A stretch of 64,000 nucleotides of DNA from NCBI GenBank assembly GCA_021234155.1, contig JAJEKV010000066.1, positions 7,191,618 through 7,255,617 of the forward strand, read 5' to 3'. The stretch comes from Isoetes taiwanensis (lineage: Eukaryota; Streptophyta; Lycopodiopsida; Isoetales; Isoetaceae). Shown here piece by piece: positions 35,045 to 43,784 of this stretch. Made by a program: the position numbers and the translations under genes. Positions within the stretch are counted from its first letter, which is position 1. Every line of letters starts with the position of its first letter. Under the pieces are notes generated by a model, which searched no databases, was not told the origin of the DNA, and saw nothing but the letters and a program-made list of their open reading frames with translations.

Positions 35045-35600
35045 AATCTTCCCAATTAATAATTACTGGTGCCAAGCGCTTCCTTCCTTGCCACCATAGC
35101 TGCGCAGTACCTTTCAAATATGGCATCTAATTTTTCTTCCTCTGTTACTTCAACCCACTTTAGAAACAACTCCCAGATTCTAAGAAATCCAATGACTTAT
35201 GTGAGCTATGCAGGGTAACCATGACAAAAGGCATATCTTATTTTTCTAACCACATGCACTTGGATTTTTTTTTTACTAAAAAGAACTTCTTCTCTATTAG
35301 GTGGAGAGAGAATCATGGATTCTAGATCAGAAGGTAACGATGGAGCTACGGCAGTTTGTACAATTTCAAGATTGGAAGCAGAATTATTAGGAGCTGCAAA
35401 AGCTTTCATATTTTGCATCAATTCCTTGCTTATATATTCCAGTACAATTGCCAGATGCTCCAATTTTTTATTGCCTCTTCCTAAAATCCAAGCATAGAAA
35501 TTCTTGGATAATTGTTGTATAAGCCGGGATAATTGCTTTCAAGTATGTCTCTGCGTCTATTGATCCAGTTAGATGCCATTGATGATGCACTAGTGCAGAA
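34150..35600 (-). pseudogene. Copia-type gag remnant with duplicated zinc knuckle (copy B)
   Basis: From the primer-binding site leftward, the minus strand reads WHLTGSIDAETYLKAIIPAY, then an 85-codon frame (35463-35206) with MEHLAIVLEYISKELM and NREEVLF, then the knuckle RFCCGENHYRRYCPENK near 34212-34262. The first is plausible gag capsid-like sequence, but I cannot assign it to a named lineage. Frameshifts interrupt it. The first Cys of the CCHC pattern is not in frame as written. Confidence 0.5.
34995..35041. repeat. (TTATC)n microsatellite (copy B)
   Basis: Nine uninterrupted pentamer units, longer and purer than the counterpart in copy A. Confidence 0.92.
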
Positions 35601-35621
35601 TTAACAGCCTCTAATACCAAT

Positions 35622-36184
35622 TGATACAAATTACAACATAACTCGTAGTAATCTCAGAAGAAGATTCAAATCTTAAATAAGAAATTTGAATCTTCAAATT
35701 TCTTATTTAAGATTCAAATCTTATTCGTCGCCCAACCTGATCTCTTGGAGCTAGGGGCAATTCAAGGTAAGGCAATTTGCAAAAGTTTTGCTCCAAAACA
35801 AAGTCATCTCCATTTTAGGCAGCCCTTGCGACAATCGGCCAGCAGATCAGTATGGCAGTCTGCTATTCTTCTCCTTTAGCAAGGGTCGGAATAGCTTGAG
35901 ACAACCGTGTCCTTGTCTGAAAATTACTGTAGCGGCATCGTTTCGACTGAAGATGTTGCTGGCCTCATCCAATGTCTAATGTAGCAACCATTTTGTAGAC
36001 CTCACCCTGTCTTCTATTGGTCGCTGCCCTTAAATACTTAGATCGATGCCTTTTTCCTTTAGATGACCCTTTGTGCTATCATACAAAAGGCACTTACCTT
36101 TTGATATATTCGACTCCAAGCCTTTTCCAGTGGAAAGGGGTTTTGGCTTTTAAATAAAGAACGAGATCTCTTTGATTAATATCA
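35622..36184 (-). repeat. 5' LTR of non-autonomous copia element (copy B)
   Basis: Starts TGATA and ends TATCA. Includes the 62-base palindrome at 35661-35722, identical to that of copy A. Confidence 0.78.
35661..35722. repeat. 62-base palindrome in the 5' LTR (copy B)
   Basis: Same inverted duplication as at 8840-8901, two mismatches between the 29-base arms. Confidence 0.88.
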
Positions 36185-39100
36185 ATCTTGTTAATTTGAG
36201 ATTATCTGGTTTGGTGGAAAATATTTTTAGAATTTTTCTTAAGTTGATTTCCTAAGATTTTGAGGTTTTCGCTGCCGAAGAAATTTTCCAGACTTTCCAA
36301 AAATTGTAGAAAATTTTTCCTATTATTTTGGGTTTTTGGATTTTTCCCCAACTCGGCATTTAGGAAGATATATTCAAAGGGACTTCCTCTGCAGCAAGGA
36401 GTGCTTGGTCCAACATGCTTGGTTGGGTCTGAATACATGTTTGGTTAATTTCTCATCTTCAACATCTGTGTCTTATTGCAGTCTGCTCTGTAAGCAGCAG
36501 ATTATTCTTCCATTTGATCATTGCAGTCTCATCAAATTATCTGTTGTGCCCTTCAAACCACGATGTGATCTCTTTCTTTCTTGCTCCAATGAATGCATTG
36601 ATGCTTGCTTCAACCTTGGCATGGGCTGTTAGTTTTATGGCATAGTGACTCCTATTGCAGTAGAGATTATTCACAACATGGGCTTATTCTACTCTTCACC
36701 GGAATTACCTAAGCAGCCAAAGGGCTTTGCAGCAGCTTATGTCAGAGCTTGGGATAATTTTCAAGACCGGCTATCAATCCCCTTCTTATGATTTTTGAAA
36801 TTGGTAAGGAGATTCATATTTCAATTGGGCAACAGGTCAGACTCCTAATATCTTGTTGATGGTTAGATAAAGTTAGAATCAGATGCTTTATGTGTGTTTT
36901 TCCTCCTAATCTAAAAACAAAGCTATAAATTTGGTTTGCATATATAAACAGAGGAAAAGGGATACCTGGCAAGGCATCGAATATATGTGTTAATTTTGCT
37001 ATGCTGCATTATAATTCTAGATGAGGCAGGGTTCTACTAGGAAATTTGGGTTATGTTTTAAGGACCTAACTAGGTTGCAGAGGCTTCTACAAGGGAAATT
37101 GTGTTCCAGAGATTAGGCTAAGCTGAGTATTAGATTCTCTATAAGTTTGCTTCGGAGTTTAAATCTTCAGATGGGGAATATTTATGAGCTCCTTTAGCTC
37201 ATTTTAGGACTTTGACTGATTAGAAATATCTTGCCTGATTTGAAATACAAAAAAGGGCTTTGTGCAAAGGGCTTAGTTTGCTATCGAATTTGGTTGCATG
37301 TGGTTTTGTTCTCTTTGTTTCTTTCTTTATACCTAGACATAGACTTGAGACGTAACATACTGTTTGTTCTCTTTGTATCTTTCTTTATACCTAGACATAG
37401 ACTTGATATGTAACATACTTTGGATTCGTTGTCTTTTTAACTTTGATTCATAAATATTTTCATGAATGCCTTTGTCTCTTCTTCATTGTGGCAGGAGCAA
37501 GGGTTTCCATAGATGTGTTGATATCAATTGTCAATATATGCATGCTAAAGGAATTATAATATATGAAGTGTTAAAGTACAACATGCGATAAAATATTGAT
37601 ATTGCATCCAGGGATGAAGATCTGCCATGGCACTTGATGTTTGAATGATACTTGACACTTCCAGACTAGATTTGCATTTACATTTTCCTTGTAGAATGGA
37701 GCTTGCTTATTTTGAAAAGATGGGTTAATGGTTATGCCTCTACTTATATCATAGAAGTGGCAGTGTTACATGTCTATTGGACAATGAGCCTTGGTTTTCT
37801 CTAGGCCTCCTATGCTTGCTCCTCAAGAAGTACAAATTGACATGTATGCAACTTGAAGAGGGCTGAAAAATGACAAAACATGTTGATGCCTAAGTTTCTT
37901 AAATGATCCTAACATCTTTCCTTTCTCTTTGAAATAATTATTACTTCTGTCTTGGTTGATAAGTGCTTCTTGGGCTTCTTGAGATGGATTGCTGAAATGC
38001 TTGAAGATTTTTCAGGAAGCTAGAGAGCTTTACATGATTAAATGTTAAAGTTCACAATTGCTAAAGTCGTGTGATTTTGTGCAAGGCTGGATTTTATTTT
38101 GGAGTCATCTGTGCAACAAGCCAAACCACGTTCAATAAGTGAAGGTCTTAACATCAACTTTGTCATCTGGTAGTCTACTAACTTACAAGTCCATAGCACT
38201 GAAGATCGTTGTGCTAAAACCTTCACCATATTCGAGACATTTGATCTGTCTGTGCAAACACGACTGCATTTCAAGGCATAACAAATTCCATTTTCTAATA
38301 TCACCCAGGTTCTTTGATTAGGCTCTTCAACGCAAGGTTTTCAACATGAGTTTAGTGATGCTTGGATTGGAACTAAGGCTTCCCACTTAGTTCTACATCT
38401 TAAAGTTAGTGTCAAAAGTTGAAGAGGTGGTTCACTGACCTGAAAACCTTCACCACCACATTCCAGATATTGGTTTGACTGTGCAATCATGGCTCCATTT
38501 CAGATCATAACAAGTTTCATTTTTCTATATAAGCCAATTTTACAAGCAAATTCCATTGTAGAACATCATCCGTCAACATCACAATTCTTGAATGTCGCGC
38601 CACATCACATTTTGTTCAAATGAGCTCAAGTAACATCTTCTTAATTTCCTTTAAAAGTTGTTCATTCATCCAATGCATAATTGTATAAAACTTCAAATTG
38701 TGATCAGATATGTTTTTCTCTGTGTTGTAGCTTCTAGCAAGCTCTTAGTAAGCTTTGTATTGAAAATAGTAGCTAGGCAAAAATGGTACTTTATTCACAG
38801 CAAAAAAAATTATTTGTCAGGGAGATGTACATACCTTGAGTTATGCAAGACTTAGATTATCCCTGTGACAACTTTCCCATGTGGAATGGTGATAAATTGA
38901 AATAATTACGTGTTGCCTTTAAGCCCAAGTGATGGTCAATCTTCAATGACCAAAAAAAGCATGACTTATGCTTTGTACAAATATCATCTCAATGATCACT
39001 ACACTGCTCCTAGGTGCAACTCATCTACGAGTTCTGCCAAGATTAGAGATTGCTTTATTTGCAGCAAATATTACTGATTCCAGTGATTTTAAATGTAAAC

Positions 39101-39651
39101 TGCTCATATGCCTCTTAGTTGTTCATGTAGTTGATCTTGAGATCCCTAAAACTATAAACACATTGACCTCCAGGTATCTTGGTTTTTATTATATCCGATA
39201 AAAGAAAAAGTAATTATGTAATAATGATATTTTAGGACATGCAAAAGAATCTTGCAATTGATTATATCTTCTATTTGCTGTAGCATGGTTTCTTAGAGAT
39301 CTATTGAGATACTCTTGCCTTTTTGGCATGGATTTGACGCTCTCTGTTTTGCCAAAATCTCTGGGTGCGCAACTTTGTTAGCAGATTCATGGATCAAATC
39401 AAATATGAGTAACTAATATTATAACGCTACTATACTGATTTGTTCTCATTTATGAACAGGTGTTAGACTATTGCCAAAGAATCATGTTGAGAAGGGCATA
39501 TGTTCCCAAGCACAAGGACATTCTCAAAGCTTTTTCTAGCTTCACAAATACTTTAAGGATTTATTAAAATTTTTACTGCATCAAAAGGTTTTCGAAAGGC
39601 AAGGTGAATTGCATGCAATAGAACGCTCATATCTGAATGTCAAGAGAAGGA
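36185..39651. other. Unassigned non-coding DNA (copy B)
   Basis: Counterpart of 9371-12840, including the ~60 bp tandem duplication at 37305-37420. No gene or element is recognised. Confidence 0.6.
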
Positions 39652-39972
39652 GGGTGAAAGCATGCTATGGTGTACCACTTTTGGAACCCTCAAAAGTACC
39701 TACACTGGGTACTTTTAAAACTGGTACTTTCTGTTTTTTCTTTCCATTAAAATCAATCCAAAATTTTTGAATTGAAGGTCAATAACATGTCAATCTATTG
39801 TATTAAAGGATAACAATACTATTAGAGACTAAAATAAATGAATCAACTTTGAAATTATTGTTTATTGAGAAATTTATGCAAGTTCTAAGTACCCAGTGCT
39901 GGGTACGTTTCTGGGTAGTTTTGCACTCCCTAAAAAGAACTTTAGATGGTACACCTTAGCATGCTTTTACCC
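39652..39972. mobile_element. Short TIR element, MITE-like, with internal hairpins (copy B)
   Basis: 321 bp with ~26 bp inverted ends (gggtgaaagcatgctatggt against gggtaaaagcatgctaaggt). Two internal hairpins are clear: AAAAGTACC/GGTACTTTT near 39693-39717 and GTACCCAG/CTGGGTAC near 39888-39906. No coding capacity. The superfamily is not identifiable without a clear target duplication. Confidence 0.7.
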
Positions 39973-40867
39973 AGGAAGAAAATGTATGCGGATATAAGAG
40001 CACAATAATTATAATTGCTTGATTGATAAGCATGCCCTCTAAAATTTTTAGTAAATTTTCTGTTGTCCTCAAAAAGGACCAATCACTTCCATACCAGGGC
40101 AAGATTTTCTGCAGGCTTTTGCGTTCCTTTTTTATTGCACGATAAGGCAGCTGATTTTCTCATAATCACTGCTTGATTCTTGGGAATCTAAATGGTTTTG
40201 CGAGAGCACAATTGTAGTCCAGGACCAAGAGGCGTATATATAGAACCTTATAATGAAGTGGATATGGACTCAACAATTTCAAGTAAGTATGTTCATGTTT
40301 AGGCTCAGGTTTTTTTGCCTTTTTCTCTTTGTATTGCCATAAATCTTATTACATGGAAGGGCCTACATTTCAAGTTCTTATTATCGCATGAACCATTTCC
40401 TTCTTTCGAATGAGTGTATGTCCTAAGTTAACATAGAATGTATTAGCTGCAATTTTGGAAGGCACTTGGGTGAAGGACACTGACGTTACCCGAGTGAAGG
40501 ACACAAATGTTATTCTTAAATTCAACCAGCAGCTTCCAAAGTCTATGTAAATCAAGCTGCTCAAGTAAGGGCTGGCAACTTTAGGTAATGTCAATCTAGA
40601 AGTACGGTTTTATTGTTAATTGTTCGATTACATGTGAAAGCTTATTCCCAGTCTAATTAGCCTCTTCTCTGATGTGCAACACATGCCCTTTTATGGCTCA
40701 TACAGTTCTAGCATGGAAGAGAGCAAATAATTAGCCTCTACTCTGATGTGCAGCACATGCCCTTTTGTGGCTCATCTGATTCTAGCATGGAAGAGAACAA
40801 ATTGTTATTAGAGAATCATTAACTTTATGCAAAGCATGAGAGTATTTCCATTTCTGTATTCATTTTG
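39973..40867. other. Unassigned non-coding DNA with an ~80 bp tandem duplication (copy B)
   Basis: Two units at about 40657-40798 share attagcctct-ctctgatgtgc, acatgccctttt-tggctcat and tctagcatggaagag. A 74-codon minus ORF (40594-40370) is present in both copies but unrecognised. Confidence 0.55.
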
Positions 40868-41110
40868 CTGGGTGTTTGGTCTAGTGGTAACACACTAGTT
40901 CTTGTAACTATAGGTCTCGAGTTCAAGACCGCCCAGAATCGCACTTTGAACTATTGGGTGTCAAAACCCACAGACGCAATGTAAAGTGGTTGGGGGCAGG
41001 GCCCAACTGAGCAATGTAGTATGATGTGTGGTCACATGTCCAGTTGGGTGCTGCCTAGATCTTATGAAGTTGACCATCAACTATCTGCAAGTTTTTAAAC
41101 AATTAATAAG
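40868..41110 (+). mobile_element. tRNA-derived SINE (copy B)
   Basis: The head resembles a tRNA gene: the A-box-like ttggtctagtggtaac begins near 40876, then comes a variable middle, then the B-box-like ctcgagttcaagacc at about 40916-40930. An unrelated ~170 bp body follows. The pol III boxes make it a SINE and not a functional tRNA, because the acceptor and anticodon stems do not pair. The 3' boundary is a guess; T-rich sequence follows at 41145. Confidence 0.65.
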
Positions 41111-42330
41111 TGTTTGCTTCTTTCAAGCTTGCTGAAATGAATATTAGTTTTCTTCTTTTTCTTTTTCTTTTTTCTAATCTCTACATCTCTCTAATAATCA
41201 GATACTGCAAATTGACCTCCTGGTGAAATGGATATTAGTTATTTTTTCTTGAGTAGATTCCATACCTCTTTCAACACCGCAAATTGATTTCATCATCTTA
41301 TTTATTTTCTTATGCAGATCGGCCACCAGTACATCAATACCATCTGTGCCATAACTAAATGTAGCTTCTAAATTAAGCTTTTGTTTGTACCTTTGGTTTG
41401 CCCTCATTTGGCAACAGCAAAGAGCCTGGCTCTCCATTTCAAGTTCTGCATTGTTGGAATTGACAAAGAATCTGGCTCTCCATTTCAAGATCTGTATTGT
41501 TGGAATTGATTAACTTCAAAGGGATTTGAAAGCTATATCTGTACTTCTACTAGATTTTTCTCCAACTAGAATATAGCTTTTAAACTATTAGCAACACCAA
41601 CAATATACTCTAGCTCTCCATATCAGTTATGTATTTTGGAGAATTCGATCTACACTCTATACTGAGGTATATCTGTTGAGCTTTTAACAACAAAGCATAC
41701 TGATATATTTTGGCAATGGGTCCTCTTGGTTGACACTACATTTTTGTCGCTAAACTTATTTATGCAACTCTGGTATAGCTACATGTATTTGTGCTCCTTT
41801 TACATTCAAATTTCCAGCCCAAGTTACAAGGCGCTCAAATAAGGTTCTGAAATGATAATACCAACATCCTGTTCTCAAATTGTCAAGGCTTGAAAGAACT
41901 ACAAGAAATATAAGAAATTTTCAAACATCAAAGAAATGAAAGAACTATAAGAAATATAAGATCAATATGTTGCTTCTATTGTAGATTCATCTTTGAGAGT
42001 TCGATTTGATAACATTTACTATGTTCTATAGCCCCACACAGATGTTGTATCCCTTACCTAAAATTTAAGCTCACTCTTCTTAACTGTAATTTTAATTTGT
42101 TACAATTTTTGTAGATGAATCTTCTGAAGCATGAGACCTTAATGTGCTACGATCGTTAGCAATCATCATCATAATTTGATTTTTTCTCATCTAACATTTG
42201 TATACTAGAAAGCTCATTCTAGAAAGTTCTAGATAAGCCTGCGATTTCATGGATTCCTATTTGCTTTTGCTTTTACGTTTCCTTTGCATCCGAGACTATG
42301 CCCGACAACGCCGAATATCCTTATTAGTAC
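41111..42330. other. Unassigned non-coding DNA (copy B)
   Basis: Contains a ~60 bp tandem duplication at about 41423-41510 (ctggctctccatttcaag). A 96-codon minus ORF at 41488-41198 matches no family I know and is interrupted in copy A. Confidence 0.5.
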
Positions 42331-42490
42331 TTGGCTAATTTGAAACCATTGTTGTTTGATAAAGGAACCTGTATTATCTCATTGTTTCCTTGCCCTGCCA
42401 ATAAATTGTCCTTGCCTAGACTCCCATGCTTGACCACCAAGACTAACATCTGAGGCCACACCCTGGAGCTATCATATTCGTATCAAGAAC
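42331..42490 (-). pseudogene. Second fragment of the copia protease region (copy B)
   Basis: Shares cttggctaattt, aaaggaacctgtattatctc, ccaataaattgtc and aagactaacatctgag with 33374-33500. A detached piece of the same element family. Confidence 0.6.
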
Positions 42491-42904
42491 CAACTGCCCC
42501 CAAAGAAAAAGTGCCGATGAATGCTGGAGATATTAAATATAATGAAGACACATAGATGGCTCTTGGCGGTTTTAGAAAATCTGGCAGTGAAGGAGGAAGA
42601 AAAACCATGGCTGAGTGGTCTTCAAGCACGACATAGAGCAAGGCTCAATGCTTATAAGTAGATTCTGAAATACTGTATACTTGCAAAAAGGACAATATGC
42701 AAAAAGGACAAACATACCAAATAATAGAGAAACTAACCGTAAAATAAATGCGGCATGTGCACTTTCTACATCTCTTATAATACAACCACTAAATCATATG
42801 AAACCTTAATTTAAATGCGTATAAATATACTTTTTGCACCACCCAGAAACATTTGAGGTATGGAGATAGATATTGGTATTAAAGATGTGTTTATGAATAA
42901 GGGG

Positions 42905-43000
42905 AAAGTCCCTCCGGGCTTGATTCCAGAGGGGAAACCCTGCCGACCCGCGGAGCGGGGAGGCTACGTTGACCCTCCGGAATCAAGCCCGAAGGACTTT
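42905..43000. repeat. Long hairpin next to the duplication boundary
   Basis: The left arm 42905-42933 and right arm 42973-43000 are inverted copies with about three differences (core cgggcttgattcc / ggaatcaagcccg), around a GC-rich 39-base loop. Copy A has a degraded version at 16050-16128. Confidence 0.85.
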
Positions 43001-43007
43001 GCCCTAC

Positions 43008-43229
43008 CGGAAAAGACGTCTGGAACCAATCCAGCGCCGCCACGTGGCAACAAAAAGCAGAACAGCAGGTGAAAACAGCAGAATACAAGGTAAGAAAAAT
43101 AGAATATGGGGGTAAAAAATGGCGGAACGGCGAGTAAAGTTCCTGCATGATTTTCAGAGAAAGAATTAGTGACATGTGTCGCGATACGATTGGATGGCAG
43201 GGCTGGATTGATTCCAGGCGTCTTTACCG
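43008..43229. mobile_element. 222 bp inverted-repeat element (MITE-like)
   Basis: The ends are cggaaaagacgtctggaacc (from 43008) and the reverse complement of cggtaaagacgcctggaatc (to 43229), both followed by aatccagc on the inner side. Each arm also contains a small ctgga/tccag hairpin. Homology to copy A stops exactly at its left end. No target duplication is visible (flanks gccctac and tgcaaat). Confidence 0.6.
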
Positions 43230-43682
43230 TGCAAATATTAGGAGGTTGTGCCATTGCGATAAATATTGAACATGGTCATCTTTAAGCCAGCCTTAAGTAA
43301 AAAAAAATGTGATCTCCACATAAATGTTGTGTGTTTATTTAAACATGAAAAAGGACCCAAATACACCACGGATATGCCTGTGGTTTAAACATGGCTACGG
43401 TTTATCTCTAGAGAGTACTAGATTAACAGAAATATACGCCTAAACCAAAATATAACCATTGAAATGTTTTGGAGGCGTACGTGGAAGAGTACTCTGACGT
43501 GGCATTAAACTGAATCCACCTAAGAGGAACGAACGGTTTTTGCCAACGAAGGGGCGCGCTTTCTATTCTCAGATATTCTATTTGCCACTTTCTATTTGCG
43601 GTAGATCCTCTTAGCTCTTAGAGATCTGCTGCTGTTTTCTAATCGATTTTCGTCGGAACCGACATTTTGATGCGGCTCTCAT
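43230..43682 (+). promoter_or_regulatory. Upstream region and 5' UTR exon of the SUVH gene
   Basis: Unique sequence between the inverted-repeat element and the coding exon. The transcription start is not identifiable by eye. The 3' end of the UTR exon is set by a good donor site, at|gtaagt, at 43683. An upstream ATG at 43670 opens a very short uORF. Confidence 0.5.
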
Positions 43683-43759
43683 GTAAGTATCTAATCCTCC
43701 GAAATCCAGCATGTTTTTTAGTGTTGCTACCCTCTTTTACGTTGATTCTTGTTACAGAA
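43670..43759 (+). promoter_or_regulatory. Splice-closed uORF (MRLS-stop) spanning the 5'-UTR intron
   Basis: ATG CGG CTC TCA T (43670-43682) is joined by splicing to AA (43758-43759), producing a TAA stop after four codons. The intron at 43683-43757 (75 bp) has donor gtaagt and acceptor ttgttacag. The main frame has a stop (TGA, 43668-43670) in the upstream exon, so the protein cannot start there. Confidence 0.5.
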
Positions 43760-43784
43760 CCAAGATTATTGTCACCGATTGAAG

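Larger units (their letters stand above)
32856..36184 (-). mobile_element. Non-autonomous Ty1/copia LTR element (copy B)
   Basis: Better-preserved version of 6062-9370. LTRs are 32856-33374 and 35622-36184. The primer-binding site is cctctaatacca (35608-35619; minus strand TGGTATTAGAGG, close to the initiator-Met tRNA 3' end TGGTATCAGAGC). Order in reading direction: gag N-part, gag C-part, zinc knuckle, stem-loop array, second knuckle and array, protease start. RT, RNase H and integrase are missing, so mobility would have depended on another copia element. Confidence 0.8.
26789..43007 (+). repeat. Segmental duplication, copy B (16.2 kb)
   Basis: Second copy of the block at 1-16134, same orientation and same internal order: LINE 5' part, G-box repeats, non-autonomous copia element, TIR element, SINE, protease fragment. 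The right end is sharp. Copy B continues at 43008 into a 222 bp inverted-repeat element, whereas copy A continues into copia-side sequence. If the duplication is a simple tandem one, the unit would be about 26.87 kb (16135-43007) and its other copy would begin left of the window. Confidence 0.93.

Noticed and set aside
40868-40935. Functional tRNA gene
   Set aside because: A- and B-box-like segments are present but the acceptor and anticodon stems do not pair; fits a SINE head.
43749-43784. Extra 12 N-terminal codons (TTG start) on the SUVH frame
   Set aside because: The first codons lie within the 3' end of the 5'-UTR intron (acceptor ttgttacag ends at 43757); the first ATG in frame is 43785.
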